Source: an uncultured Spirochaetota bacterium
GTDB taxonomy: Bacteria; Spirochaetota; UBA4802; UBA5550
Direction of reading: 5' to 3'
Assembly (NCBI GenBank): GCA_937872225.1
Contig: CALMRZ010000015.1
Span: 1-64,000, forward strand
DNA length: 64,000 bases
The notes under the pieces are model-generated. The model searched no databases and was not told the DNA's origin. It worked only from the letters and a program-made list of their open reading frames with translations. The translations under genes were made by a program, and so were the position numbers. Shown here piece by piece: positions 26,910-36,501 of this stretch. Each line of letters opens with the position of its first letter. The first letter of the stretch is position 1.

Positions 26910-27515
26910 TTAATTGCACCGTTTGAAGGCGACGTCCCCTTTGGCGGTTCCCCCGCCGGGGAACACGCAGTCAACATTCACCCGCCCGTTTATCATGACA
27001 ATATTGTTGACCATGACGCCGGTCTTGTCAATGGACACGTCATAGCGGGAACAGTATTTCGGATCGATAATGACTTCCTTGCATTTCTCGTAATCGGGGG
27101 GCTCGCATGAGCCCGGGACCTCGACTTTGACGATTTTTCCTTTGACGGGGTCAATGATGGCGACCACGGCGCCGTCCTGGGGGCCCTCACCCAGCAGGAC
27201 TGACCCGAAAAAGCTCATGTGCTGGCCTGACCGGCACTGTTTCGGGACAAAGGTGAAGTTCCCCAGGGGCTCACCTGTTGCGGTAAACGCCCCGAACACG
27301 CTGGAACAGCCCTTGACCATAAAAAAAGCCCCGGCCATGATGGCGATATTCAGCGGCAGGGCGATGAGCCAGATTTTTTTTCTTTTCCTGGCGGCTCCGG
27401 CCGTTGAAGCCGATGGCGGTCCGGCCGGTATATCCATCAGGCGCGTCCCGCATGTGCTGCAGTACAGGGCCTTATCATCATCGATCTGCCTGCGGCAATT
27501 GTGGCATTGTCTCAT
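26910..27515 (-). CDS. Membrane-anchored zinc-ribbon protein
   Basis: About 201 residues from ATG 27515, which follows GGGGGG by 6 bases. The N-terminus is a zinc ribbon with CHNC and CSTCG. A basic linker (AARKRKK) precedes a membrane helix (WLIALPLNIAIMAGAFFMV). The remaining C-terminal part (about 80-201) should be extracytoplasmic, has several cysteines (PGSCEPPDYEKCKEV, VNVDCVFPGG) and is probably beta-rich. Zinc ribbon plus helix plus outer domain recalls bacterial envelope-sensor proteins of unknown role. It is convergent with the trp operon. Confidence 0.75.
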   Translation of the reverse strand: MRQCHNCRRQIDDDKALYCSTCGTRLMDIPAGPPSASTAGAARKRKKIWLIALPLNIAIMAGAFFMVKGCSSVFGAFTATGEPLGNFTFVPKQCRSGQHMSFFGSVLLGEGPQDGAVVAIIDPVKGKIVKVEVPGSCEPPDYEKCKEVIIDPKYCSRYDVSIDKTGVMVNNIVMINGRVNVDCVFPGGGTAKGDVAFKRCN

Positions 27516-27704
27516 TTGAATCCCCCCGTTATGGTTCTTTGACATATAGCGTAAGCCGCTTACGATACCCGGCTTATCAGGCAGAATAAAAGAAATCAAG
27601 ACATATTAACAGTGCTGCATTCTTATCCTTCCTGATTTTTCCGTACAGGAAATCCTTGACATCGCCGCTATAAGGCTCATACCTGTAAAGAACAGAGACC
27701 TTTC

Positions 27705-29093
27705 ATGAAAACCCATAAAGAAATAGCAGGAGAATTATCACGGATTCTCGGCGCTGAAAACGTCATTAGTGACCGCGAAATCCTTGAAAGCTATTCCCGG
27801 GACGAAACATCGGACCTTTCGGCCATGCCGGACATACTGGTACGGGCAGGCTCTGTCGAAGACGTGAGCGCGACCCTCAGGCTGTGCAATGAACTGGACG
27901 TGCCGGTAATCCCCCGCGGCGCCGGCACCGGTGTTACCGGCGGCGCCGTGCCGGTCAGGGGGGGCGTGATCCTCTCCCTTGAAAAGATGAACCGCATCAT
28001 CGAGATTGATCGGGAGAACATGGTGGCGGTTGTTGAGCCGGGAGCGATCACCAGGGCCATACAGGACGCGGCCCTGGCGGAGGGCCTCCTGTACCCCCCT
28101 GACCCGGCCAGCCTTGAATCCTGCTCCATCGGCGGGAACGTGGCGGAGAATGCCGGCGGTCCCCGGGCCGTGAAATACGGCGTTACCAAGGACTACATCC
28201 TGGGGCTGGAATTCGTTCTTGCCGACGGCAGCGTGATAACCACCGGCGGTAAAATCGTGAAAAATGTCACCGGCTACAATCTGGCCGGCATCCTAATCGG
28301 CTCCGAGGGGACCCTGGCGGTCATCACGAAGATTTTTTTGAGACTGATACCGGCGCCCCGCCACGTGATCGACATGCTGATACCCTTCCCGTCGCTCAAG
28401 GACGCCGTAGAAGCGGTCCATGCCATCCTGGTTAACCGGATCGTTCCGTGCGCCATCGAATTCATGGAGCACGACGCCATCATGCTGGTCGCCAGGTTCC
28501 TGAACCGGGACATGCACTTCCCGGACGCCGGCGCGCACCTTCTCATTCAGATTAACGGCAATTCCGAGCAGGCCGTCCTCGATGACGCGGAAACGGTCGG
28601 GGCGGCCGTCAGGGTGGACCAGGAATCGATCATACTGGCCCAGTCTCCCCTCCAGCGGGAGCGGCTCTGGAAGGCCCGCCGTTCCATACGCGAGGCCATC
28701 CACGCCGAAAGCCCGGTCTTCCTGGCCGAGGACTGCGTGGTGCCGCGCTCAACAATACCGGAATTCCTGACGGAACTGAAATCATATTTCAAGGAGACGT
28801 CGCTCCGGTCCGTCATGTTCGGCCATGCCGGCGACGGCAACGTGCACATAGACGTGCTGAAGGGGGACCTCGACTACGAGCGGTGGAAGATGATGCTGCC
28901 GGAGCTGAAGCGCGAAATTTACCGGCGGGCCATCGGTCTTGGCGGCACCATCACGGGCGAACATGGCGTGGGATATATCCGCAGGGACTACCTGGGCCTC
29001 GCCCTTTCCGCGGACGAGATCGAGCTCCTCAAGCGCATTAAAAAGGCCTTTGACCCGAAGGGGATACTCAATCCGGACAAAATATTTCTTTGA
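27705..29093 (+). CDS. FAD-linked oxidase, GlcD/D-lactate dehydrogenase type
   Basis: A 462-residue flavoprotein. VIPRGAGTGVTGGAVP is the FAD pyrophosphate loop, PPDPASLESCSIGGNVAENAGG follows with the covalently or tightly held FAD environment, and HAGDGNVHIDVL and GTITGEHGVGYIRR are the C-terminal substrate-domain motifs of this family. Members oxidise glycolate, D-lactate or other D-2-hydroxy acids and pass electrons to quinones, ETF or Fe-S partners. No GlcE/GlcF gene or lactate permease adjoins it, so the substrate cannot be named. It stands alone, between convergent and unrelated genes. Confidence 0.9.
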   Translation: MKTHKEIAGELSRILGAENVISDREILESYSRDETSDLSAMPDILVRAGSVEDVSATLRLCNELDVPVIPRGAGTGVTGGAVPVRGGVILSLEKMNRIIEIDRENMVAVVEPGAITRAIQDAALAEGLLYPPDPASLESCSIGGNVAENAGGPRAVKYGVTKDYILGLEFVLADGSVITTGGKIVKNVTGYNLAGILIGSEGTLAVITKIFLRLIPAPRHVIDMLIPFPSLKDAVEAVHAILVNRIVPCAIEFMEHDAIMLVARFLNRDMHFPDAGAHLLIQINGNSEQAVLDDAETVGAAVRVDQESIILAQSPLQRERLWKARRSIREAIHAESPVFLAEDCVVPRSTIPEFLTELKSYFKETSLRSVMFGHAGDGNVHIDVLKGDLDYERWKMMLPELKREIYRRAIGLGGTITGEHGVGYIRRDYLGLALSADEIELLKRIKKAFDPKGILNPDKIFL

Positions 29094-29164
29094 CAGGGCG
29101 CTCAACGGCACAGTCCGTTTGGGATATACCATTTTTTTACATTACAACAAAGGAGTGTTGAGAC

Positions 29165-29728
29165 ATGAAACAGCACAGACCCGCACCAGTACTGTCAATT
29201 ATCTTGCCTGGATTAATCTTCGCTTCAATCTTTGTCCTTTCCCAGGCCGGCTTTTCCGCCCAGCAGGCAAAGAAGAAAACACCCTATGAAGTAACGAAGT
29301 CGATGGACTGGAAGCTCACGGCGGAACGAAGGGCCGCCATCGAACAGGGACTGCCCGAGACAAAAGGCTTTATCGACGGCACTGAAATAATGGAAGAGAT
29401 CAAGAGCAAGAACATCAGGAACAGGGAGGAGCGGGTAACGCTCTTCAAGAAAAAAGCCATGGGCAAGTATATATTCTTCGCCGCGCAGGTAAACCCGAAT
29501 CCCTTCAATAACAACGCGAGCCTAAACCTCATCTTCGGCGAAGGGGGACTCATGCCCGATTTCATGATGGTCCAGCTTCGGGCGCCGAAAAATTTCGACC
29601 GGGCCGCGTACCTTGCCAGATACGGCGGCACCGGCTACGTATCGGCCTTCGTGGGAAAGGTCGTCGATGCGCCGGACCTTACCCTCGACCCGGTGTATGA
29701 CGTGTACCTGCCGGGATACTGGAAATAA
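29165..29728 (+). CDS. Secreted protein of unknown function
   Basis: A 187-residue protein with an N-terminal signal peptide (hydrophobic core LSIILPGLIFASIFVLS, cleavage likely after FSA). The mature part begins basic (KKKTPYEVTKSMDWKL), then has a helical segment and a beta-rich end with NPNPFNNNASLNLIF and DPVYDVYLPGYWK. No family is recognised. AAAGGAG lies 9 bases before the ATG. The gene to its right encodes another small secreted protein on the opposite strand. A periplasmic or outer-membrane location is inferred. Confidence 0.7.
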   Translation: MKQHRPAPVLSIILPGLIFASIFVLSQAGFSAQQAKKKTPYEVTKSMDWKLTAERRAAIEQGLPETKGFIDGTEIMEEIKSKNIRNREERVTLFKKKAMGKYIFFAAQVNPNPFNNNASLNLIFGEGGLMPDFMMVQLRAPKNFDRAAYLARYGGTGYVSAFVGKVVDAPDLTLDPVYDVYLPGYWK

Positions 29729-29787
29729 ATCCACCGAGGGGGAGCGCCCGCATTCACCGCGCCGGGCGATGGATGCGGGCATGGCGA

Positions 29788-30273
29788 CTACAGACTTCCG
29801 ATAGTGGTGACGATTTTCGGCGTTCCGTTTTTCGGTTTTATTATCGGGATGGGAGCGGGAAGCCCGGCGACGCCGTCTTTCTTCGCGATCCATATTTTGT
29901 ACCGCGCACCCTGGATCAGGGTAGGGCCGTACCCGTCGTAATCATCCTCGACAAAAACCACCCTGGTTATGACCGCCGGCACCTTGTAGAATTTCACGTT
30001 TTCATAGTCTTTTTTCAGGCTGTAGGGCAGCACGTCCCGGGAGATGGAACCTGACTGCGACAGCATGTGCCCCCCGGATATTTTCGCCACTTCCGCCGCG
30101 CAGGCCTCGAGGGAAGGGCTGGTGGACAATATCTTCAGATATTTGTTCAAAACTTCAATGACGTCCCCGGGGACCTGTTCCTTGGGTATATCCGTCTGTT
30201 TTGCATTGGTCGACCCGGCCCAGAGCAGCGCCAGGGCCACCAGGAATATGGATGCTGTTTTTGCGATTTTCAT
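29788..30273 (-). CDS. Secreted protein of unknown function
   Basis: A 161-residue protein with a signal peptide (IFLVALALLWAGSTNA, cleavage likely after TNA). The mature chain has a helical part with SPSLEACAAEVAKISGGHML and then a beta-rich part with KVPAVITRVVFVEDDYDGYGP and ARYKIWIAKKDG. No family is recognised. It resembles the preceding gene only in being small and exported. Convergent with it; the 59 bp between the stops hold no strong terminator. Confidence 0.7.
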   Translation of the reverse strand: MKIAKTASIFLVALALLWAGSTNAKQTDIPKEQVPGDVIEVLNKYLKILSTSPSLEACAAEVAKISGGHMLSQSGSISRDVLPYSLKKDYENVKFYKVPAVITRVVFVEDDYDGYGPTLIQGARYKIWIAKKDGVAGLPAPIPIIKPKNGTPKIVTTIGSL

Positions 30274-30511
30274 AGTACCTCCCTTTGTTCTGTTTCAGTA
30301 TATGATAATCAAAACATCAGGATTGGCAATAATTTTTTCATGATCCGCCCCGGGCGTCGATGCGCCATGTATGCAGCAGGCCGTTCCTTCGGTTCCGCTT
30401 TTTTTCTTGCGATAAAAAGCCCCATGCCGCTACATCGTACTAGGCGCGTAAACCACAAACCGGGGCGCCATTCCGGCAAATCCCCGGCCTGCAAACAAAG
30501 AGAGGTAGCTC

Positions 30512-31372
30512 ATGGACAAGGCAACAATCGGCGTAATCGGCGGCTCGGGGCTGTATGAAATTGACGGTGCCAGAACGATAGAAGAATTATCCGTTGATAC
30601 GCCCTGGGGGAAACCCTCGGATTCGATCATGATCTCAGAAATCGAGGGCCACCGCGCCGCCTTTCTGCCCCGCCACGGACGGGGCCATGTCTTCCTGCCC
30701 CACGAGGTAAACTACCGCGCCAATATCGCGGCATTAAAAATGATAGGAGTGAAGGAGATCATAGCCTTCTCGGCCGTGGGGAGCCTCAAGGAGGAGATCA
30801 GGCCCCTGGATTTCGTCCTGCCCGACCAGATCATCGACCGGACCAGGTCGCGGCCGAATTCATTCTTCGGAAACGGCGTCGCGGCCCATGCGGCCTTCGG
30901 ACATCCCTTCTGCGAGAGGCTGCGGGGCATCGTCAAGAAGGCCGCCCGCGAGATGGACCTGACGATGCACACCAGCGAGACGCTTATCTGCATGGAAGGC
31001 CCCGCCTTTTCCACCAAGGCCGAGAGCAACCTCTACCGCTCCTGGGGCGCCGGCGTCATCAACATGAGCACCCTTCCCGAGGCAAAGCTGGCCCGCGAGG
31101 CGGAAATCTGCTACACCGTCATCTGCATGAGCACCGATTATGACTGCTGGCACGAGACCGAGGAACACGTCACCATCGACATGGTCATCCGCAATCTCAC
31201 GACAAACGCCGGGAACGCAAAAAAACTGCTGAAGCTCATACTGGAGCGCATCGGCAGCAAACGGGAGTGCGGCTGTCCGGAGTCCATGAAGAACGCCATA
31301 ATCACCGCCGAGGACAGGCGGGACAGGGAGCAGTCGAGGAAACTGAAGGCGGTCCTTCCGGATTATTTCTGA
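30512..31372 (+). CDS. mtnP: S-methyl-5'-thioadenosine phosphorylase family
   Basis: A 286-residue MTAP/PNP-type phosphorylase. TIGVIGGSGLYEIDG is the family N-terminus. FLPRHGRGH, CMEGPAFSTKAESNLYRSWG and VINMSTLPEAKLAREAEICY are the phosphate- and base-binding motifs, and STDYDCWHE is the adenine-specifying segment. It cleaves methylthioadenosine to adenine and methylthioribose-1-phosphate, the salvage route for the sulphur by-product of polyamine and SAM metabolism. 6-oxopurine-type relatives are close, so substrate range is not certain. AGAGAGG lies 6 bases before the ATG. It is unlinked to other salvage genes in the window. Confidence 0.88.
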   Translation: MDKATIGVIGGSGLYEIDGARTIEELSVDTPWGKPSDSIMISEIEGHRAAFLPRHGRGHVFLPHEVNYRANIAALKMIGVKEIIAFSAVGSLKEEIRPLDFVLPDQIIDRTRSRPNSFFGNGVAAHAAFGHPFCERLRGIVKKAAREMDLTMHTSETLICMEGPAFSTKAESNLYRSWGAGVINMSTLPEAKLAREAEICYTVICMSTDYDCWHETEEHVTIDMVIRNLTTNAGNAKKLLKLILERIGSKRECGCPESMKNAIITAEDRRDREQSRKLKAVLPDYF

Positions 31373-31376
31373 TCTG

Positions 31377-32483
31377 TCAGAGGTGTTCGTACACGTATTT
31401 TTTAAGAACGCCCTGTGAGCTGGGCGACATTTCGTCGAATTTCACCGTATAATATATGGTGCTGCCTTCCTCCACGGTTTTCGTGGCGATGATCCGGACG
31501 TAGATTCGGAAGTTGAAATCCATCGCCTGGAAATCGAGGATATAACGGTAATTGAAATCAAGTTTCTGCGGCAGCCTTACAACGGCCTCGTAGTCGTTCA
31601 GCTTGTAGATCGTGCAGGGAAGCTTCTCCTCTGCCGACTCATCCACGATCATGCCTTCATCTTCTGAAAGCTTCGTTTTAGCCTCGCCTTTTTCAATGAT
31701 TTCGTCAATCTCCCGGAGCTCCTTCTCTTTCGGTATGTTCTTTTCCCGGGAGATAAGAGCGGGGAGTATCACATCGATATAGGGATGCCGCGATTCCTCG
31801 CGCTTCACGACCTCTTCCGGCAGTCCGACCTTGAGAGCGGTCCCTTCCCGGCCGTGCACGGGAGAGGTGAAGTCATACTCCGCGTCGCCGACCCGGAAAA
31901 TGTGGAAGGTGACCGGCTGCTTCTCGGGAACGGCCGCCAGGTCTGCGGCATTGCCGAAGATCCTTATCTGCATGGTCGCGGCATTGCGCGATACGATTTT
32001 CCCCAGAAAAACCTTGCCGGCGACCGGCGTAAAATAGATCAGCTGTTCCCCGTCAACGTCCTGGATGCCCTTGAGGGGCTTCTTGGCCTTCATGTGAAAA
32101 TAGATTTTATCGTAGATGGTGGTAAGGTCCCGGCATATCAACAACTGGGAGTCCTCCGATTCGCCGGTACCCCGCGTGTGGGTGAGAAACCGGCCCACGG
32201 CCTTTTCGAACATTTCAGGGTTTTCAATGAACTGCATCGGCCTGGGAAAGCCAAGCATTTCAATCAGATTGTTTACGATCCTGATCTGGAAGTTGGAGAG
32301 GCCCAGGCGCTTGAGTCTGAAGAGGAAGAGCTGTTCTTCATGCACCTTTCTGTTTTTGAGAGTCTGGATTATTTTCAGCAGAATGAAAAGGCTGACGGGG
32401 ATCATGATGATCGTGAACACGATTATCAGATCTTCCATGGAAGCCTTCCGCCACGTGATGCCGAGCACTGTTACAATGTCCAC
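31377..32483 (-). CDS. Membrane-anchored divergent PilZ protein
   Basis: About 368 residues. The chosen GTG start at 32483 follows GGGGTG; the next ATG (32438) is also possible. An N-terminal membrane helix (IIVFTIIMIPVSLFILLKII) leads to a cytoplasmic helical part, then a region (about 150-250) ending FHIFRVGDAEYDFTSPV followed by KREESRH. This order, including an RxxxR motif, matches YcgR/PilZ-N plus PilZ proteins that bind cyclic di-GMP. The usual DxSxxG motif is not evident. A second beta-rich part (about 290-368) may be another PilZ-like fold. Binding is inferred. It is encoded 40 bp after an outer-membrane protein gene on the same strand. Confidence 0.7.
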   Translation of the reverse strand: MDIVTVLGITWRKASMEDLIIVFTIIMIPVSLFILLKIIQTLKNRKVHEEQLFLFRLKRLGLSNFQIRIVNNLIEMLGFPRPMQFIENPEMFEKAVGRFLTHTRGTGESEDSQLLICRDLTTIYDKIYFHMKAKKPLKGIQDVDGEQLIYFTPVAGKVFLGKIVSRNAATMQIRIFGNAADLAAVPEKQPVTFHIFRVGDAEYDFTSPVHGREGTALKVGLPEEVVKREESRHPYIDVILPALISREKNIPKEKELREIDEIIEKGEAKTKLSEDEGMIVDESAEEKLPCTIYKLNDYEAVVRLPQKLDFNYRYILDFQAMDFNFRIYVRIIATKTVEEGSTIYYTVKFDEMSPSSQGVLKKYVYEHL

Positions 32484-32523
32484 ACTGTCACCCCCCTTCC
32501 TGACAGGACCTGCCTGTCGTGAT

Positions 32524-33837
32524 CTAAAATCCGCCGGACATTCCGAGAAACAGATCGACCGCCAATGTGCGGGTGAGGCCGTCAATGGACACGGACCCTA
32601 AGTATTCCTGATTTAAAACGGTCACCGTACGCTGATGCGTGTAGGACAGCCGGGAGCCCACCATGATCAGCAGGGAATCAACCGCCTTGATGTCAAGGCC
32701 GAGGGTGCCCCCGTAGGTATCGGTGTTGATTGACTCATATCTGTTTTTTGATCTTCCCCGCTCCCGGGTGGTGCTCACCCGGCCTCCCATGCTCACCGTG
32801 ACGGGACCCGCGGGGAGTATCTCAAAACCGGCGCGGACGGCGTAGAGTCCGGCCCTGCGGACGGTTATATTATTCGAAAGGCCGAACATGGCCGTTGTCT
32901 CATCGTACCGGACGGCCTTGTAATTGTAATGGATCGGCATTTCGTATTCCCCTTCAAGGGCGACGGCGATGAAGGGCGCAAGTTTATGATATCCTCCCGC
33001 AAGGACGCTGAAGCCGCGGTCATAGGCGAGATAGAAGGGCTCCGACACGCTGCCGGGGAAAAATACGTTATTGAAGAAATCGTTATGGCCGAAATTGATT
33101 TTCGTCCGTTCCCAGTTGAACCTCCCGGACCGCACCATCAGTCCAGCCTGTGACGTCTCGGTCCGGTACGAATAGCCCAGGGACATTTCCGCCGCGACAT
33201 CCTCCATGGTTTTTGTCGCCCAGTGATAGCCGTTGATAACGGCATTTACCATGTATGAGACAGTAGATTTTTCCCTGGTCCGGGAGTAACCCAGGGTCCA
33301 CTGGAGCCCCAGGGAATGGCTCCCTGACACCACAATGCCGTATGAAACAACCAGTCTCGGTGAAACGGCAAGGGATGTGCCGCTGATATCCATGTTTTCA
33401 AAATTAATTGTTCCGTCGTAACTCATGCCGAAGTAGTTCCGCCGGTGCCTTGTGTACATGGCCTGATAGGGATTATCCGTGTCCATGGCGACGCCCACCG
33501 TCCCGCGGGGCGTTCTGCCGCTGTAGGCAAGGTACAGGCTCCCTGCCAGGCGCTTTGTCTCATGGATATCGGGAACGGAAATCGTGGAACCCAGCGTGGC
33601 GCCATAGGAATAGCGCCGGTTCGTGTAGGGAGGCGCAATGAACATGAACCCTATCGCATTGTTCTGAACCTGTGCCGTGAGAAGCGACGGGTTTCTGAGA
33701 ACATCGAGGGAACCGTCTGAAGCGATGGTCTGGAACTGCCCCATGGTGAAAGCGCCGGCATATGCCTGTCCCCCGGCGACACTGCCGATCACCATGCTTG
33801 CGAGAAAAAAAAATATGACTCTGATCTTCATTGGCAT
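32524..33837 (-). CDS. Outer-membrane beta-barrel protein, FadL/UPF-like
   Basis: A 437-residue exported protein. The signal peptide is VIFFFLASMVIGSVAGGQAYA. The mature chain alternates polar and hydrophobic residues in strands with many Tyr and Gly (SYGATLGSTISV, GSLYLAYSGRTP, GLQWTLGYSRTRE) and ends in GMSGGF, a terminal Phe as in beta-barrels assembled by BamA. I do not recognise the exact family; conserved spirochaetal or FadL-like barrels look similar. Probably an outer-membrane channel or surface protein. The PilZ-type gene follows closely. Confidence 0.75.
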   Translation of the reverse strand: MPMKIRVIFFFLASMVIGSVAGGQAYAGAFTMGQFQTIASDGSLDVLRNPSLLTAQVQNNAIGFMFIAPPYTNRRYSYGATLGSTISVPDIHETKRLAGSLYLAYSGRTPRGTVGVAMDTDNPYQAMYTRHRRNYFGMSYDGTINFENMDISGTSLAVSPRLVVSYGIVVSGSHSLGLQWTLGYSRTREKSTVSYMVNAVINGYHWATKTMEDVAAEMSLGYSYRTETSQAGLMVRSGRFNWERTKINFGHNDFFNNVFFPGSVSEPFYLAYDRGFSVLAGGYHKLAPFIAVALEGEYEMPIHYNYKAVRYDETTAMFGLSNNITVRRAGLYAVRAGFEILPAGPVTVSMGGRVSTTRERGRSKNRYESINTDTYGGTLGLDIKAVDSLLIMVGSRLSYTHQRTVTVLNQEYLGSVSIDGLTRTLAVDLFLGMSGGF

Positions 33838-33940
33838 GCCATGTTTACCGCCGGTACGTGGGTAAGGTAAATCAATTATTTCACAAAGTCAAATAAAAAT
33901 TTATTGCTGGAATTCCGCTCCTTCGATAGGATAACGGGCA

Positions 33941-34780
33941 ATGATCATTGATTTTCACACACACCTATTCAGCAGCGACCTCTGCAGGGACCGAACCCGC
34001 GGCCTCGAAGACGACCAGTTCCGCTCCATCTACGCAGCTGAAAAATCAAAATTGATAGACCATCATGACCTCTTGGCCGCCATGAAGGATTACGGCGTCG
34101 ACTTCGCCGTTGCCATGGGCTTCCCCTGGGACGACGAGGAGCTCTGCGCGTCCCAGAACGACTACTTCCGGAGCGTCATCGAGCTCTCCGGCGGCACGAT
34201 CATTCCCTTCGGATCAGTGCCGCATAATTCCGCCCGGCCTGTTGAAGAATGGGTGCGCGAGATCAGGGACATGGGGTTGCGGGGAGTGGGGGAAGTCGGT
34301 TTTTACAGCCGGGGACTGAATGAAGAGAGCCTGGATTTTCTGGAGAATCTTCTCGCCGCCGCAAAGAAACACTCGCTCCCTCTCTGCATCCACGTCAACG
34401 AGCCGGTCGGGCACCGGTACCGGGGTAAATACGACCCCAACCTGCGGGTCCTCTACGGTATCCTTTCAAAAAACCAGGACGTTCAGATCATACTTTCCCA
34501 CTGGGGCGGCGGGCTGATCTTTTACGAGCTCATGCCGGAAGTCTCGGAGTCCCTGGCCCACTGCTTCTATGACACGGCCGCTTCGCCGTTCATCTATTCT
34601 GACGCGATCTACCGCATCGCGCCCCTCATGGTCAGCCCGGGGAAAATCCTTTACGGCAGCGACTTTCCGCTGATCAGCTTCCGGAGATATTTTGACGCGA
34701 TCAACAGGGAATGCGGCGACGAAGAATGGAAGGCGGGCGTCCTTGGAAAGAACGCCGCCCGGCTTCTGAAGATTATCTGA
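33941..34780 (+). CDS. Amidohydrolase-2 family metal hydrolase
   Basis: A 279-residue TIM-barrel protein of the amidohydrolase-related family. MIIDFHTHLF gives the HxH metal ligands, CIHVNEP a further His, ILSHWGGG the next, and YGSDFPLISF the catalytic Asp. Relatives decarboxylate or hydrolyse aromatic or lactone substrates, and many have no known substrate. No pathway gene adjoins it. It is transcribed away from the outer-membrane protein gene, and the 100 bp between them probably hold both promoters. Confidence 0.83.
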   Translation: MIIDFHTHLFSSDLCRDRTRGLEDDQFRSIYAAEKSKLIDHHDLLAAMKDYGVDFAVAMGFPWDDEELCASQNDYFRSVIELSGGTIIPFGSVPHNSARPVEEWVREIRDMGLRGVGEVGFYSRGLNEESLDFLENLLAAAKKHSLPLCIHVNEPVGHRYRGKYDPNLRVLYGILSKNQDVQIILSHWGGGLIFYELMPEVSESLAHCFYDTAASPFIYSDAIYRIAPLMVSPGKILYGSDFPLISFRRYFDAINRECGDEEWKAGVLGKNAARLLKII

Positions 34781-34806
34781 TGCCCGCCCACACAGACTGC
34801 ATAATG

Positions 34807-35091
34807 CTATTCTTTCTTTTCTTTCTGGTCCTGTAGCCTCATTTCTCCGAGCTTTTCTTTAAGCTTCGTGTCCTTTTCCACCTTGTCGAACATGTCCCTG
34901 TACTGCTGGTAGGTATAACCGTATTTTTTGGCCACTTCCTCAACTTTCGCCTTGTCAAGCTCGGGATCGGGCAGGTTTATCTCAAGCTCCATCCTGGCAT
35001 AGTCTTCCAGGGTCATCTCCTTTTTCGTTTTGCATGATACCGCGAGGACCGAAGCCAGCATGATGATAAGCATTATTTTGAAAAGCCGCAT
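34807..35091 (-). CDS. Small helical lipoprotein
   Basis: A 94-residue predicted lipoprotein. The signal sequence MRLFKIMLIIMLASVLAVSC ends in lipobox AVSC. The mature part is highly charged and probably helical (LDKAKVEEVAKKYGYTYQQY, DTKLKEKLGEM). AGGAGG lies 5 bases before ATG 35091; an upstream frame to 35157 would add an implausible Arg-rich tail. No family is recognised. Small helical lipoproteins of this type are common in spirochaetes. Confidence 0.7.
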   Translation of the reverse strand: MRLFKIMLIIMLASVLAVSCKTKKEMTLEDYARMELEINLPDPELDKAKVEEVAKKYGYTYQQYRDMFDKVEKDTKLKEKLGEMRLQDQKEKKE

Positions 35092-35223
35092 ATAACCTCC
35101 TCGATGAACTGAAATGATATCCCGTGCGGGATTGTACCGACGCCGCACATGAGACAATAACTATGGGTATTCTTTTTTTTATGTCAAGGATAAATCCGCA
35201 TAACTGCCGGCATCGCGGTCCCG

Positions 35224-36501
35224 TCATTTGTTCGAGTACACGACGTTGCCGTTGCAGATGGTATACTCCACCGACCCCGAGAGCTCTTTCCCCATAAAGG
35301 GCGAGTTCTTGCACCGGGAGAGCATGAAAGACTCGTCGATCCTGACCTTCTTTTCGGGATCGATGATGGTCACGTCGGCAATACCGCCGATTTTCAGTTC
35401 GCCGCGTTCGATTTTAAGCACCCGGGCCGGATTGACGGTCACCTTCTCGAAGGCCTCGAAATACGAGAACCCGTTCTCTTTCACCAGCACCGTGATGATC
35501 AGCGGCACCGTTGTTTCCAGCCCGACAATGCCGAAGGGGGCGTATTCGAGCTCCTGCATCTTTTCATTGGGCGAATGGGGCGCATGGTCCGAGGCGATGA
35601 CGTCGATGATCCCCCTTTTAAGCCCCTCTATGATCGCCTTCCGGTCTTCCTCCGTCCTGAGGGGCGGCTTCATCTTCGCCATGGACAGGTATTCCGCCAC
35701 GGCGTCATCGGTCAGGGAAAAATAATGGGGAGCCGTCTCGCAGGTGACCCGTATGCCGTCGCTCTTGGCGCGCCGTATTATCTCGACCGAACCGCCCGAT
35801 GAGACATGGGCGACATGGAGACGGCCGCCGGTCAGGCGGGTCAGGATCACGTCACGGGCGATCATGACCTCCTCCGCCTCCCGGGGGATGCCCTTGAGGC
35901 CCAGGAGCATGGAGTTTTTACCTTCGTTCATGATGCCGTCATCGGTCAGCTCGAGGTCCTCAGAATGGGTCATGACGGGAACGTCGAACATCCGCGAATA
36001 TTCAAGGGCCCGGCGCATGAGGATCGAGCTCATGACCGGCAGTCCGTCATCGGTGAACCCCACGGCGCCGGCGCCGATCAGCTCGCCCATCTCGGAAATT
36101 TCCTCGCCCTTCATGCCCTTCGTGATGGTTGCCGCCGGGAACACGTTGATGGGCCCCTTTTCGGCTTCCAGCTTGATGAAGCGCACCAGGGCCTGGTTGT
36201 CTATGACCGGATCGGTGTTGGGCATGGTGCACACGGAGGTGAACCCGCCCTTGGCCGCGACCCTGGAGCCGCTGATGATGGTCTCAACATCCTCGCGCCC
36301 CGGCTCGCGGAAGTGCACGTGCATGTCGATGAGGCCCGGCAGGACCAGGCACCCGCCGGCGTCAATGACGCCGTAGCCGTCCCGCACCGATATGCCGCGT
36401 GAAATGTCCGCTATTGAATCATCCTCGACGAGTATGTCCAGCGTGTCGTCGGTCCGTGACGCCGGGTCTATGACCCGGCCGTTTTTAATTACTATTTTCA
36501 A
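35224..36501 (-). CDS. pyrC: Dihydroorotase
   Basis: A 425-residue type I dihydroorotase, third enzyme of pyrimidine synthesis. PGLIDMHVHFREPG has the zinc ligands His61 and His63 and the substrate-binding FRExG. CTMPNTDPV, HVSSGGSVEIIR and ASDHAPHSP carry the remaining metal and catalytic residues. Its length fits the family. Its 5' end overlaps the 3' end of pyrB by 17 bp, so the two are co-transcribed and coupled. Together they turn carbamoyl phosphate and aspartate into dihydroorotate. Confidence 0.95.
   Translation of the reverse strand: MKIVIKNGRVIDPASRTDDTLDILVEDDSIADISRGISVRDGYGVIDAGGCLVLPGLIDMHVHFREPGREDVETIISGSRVAAKGGFTSVCTMPNTDPVIDNQALVRFIKLEAEKGPINVFPAATITKGMKGEEISEMGELIGAGAVGFTDDGLPVMSSILMRRALEYSRMFDVPVMTHSEDLELTDDGIMNEGKNSMLLGLKGIPREAEEVMIARDVILTRLTGGRLHVAHVSSGGSVEIIRRAKSDGIRVTCETAPHYFSLTDDAVAEYLSMAKMKPPLRTEEDRKAIIEGLKRGIIDVIASDHAPHSPNEKMQELEYAPFGIVGLETTVPLIITVLVKENGFSYFEAFEKVTVNPARVLKIERGELKIGGIADVTIIDPEKKVRIDESFMLSRCKNSPFMGKELSGSVEYTICNGNVVYSNK

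Noticed and set aside
27656-27661. TTGACA as promoter of the GlcD-type gene
   Set aside because: No acceptable -10 box at 16-18 bp spacing.
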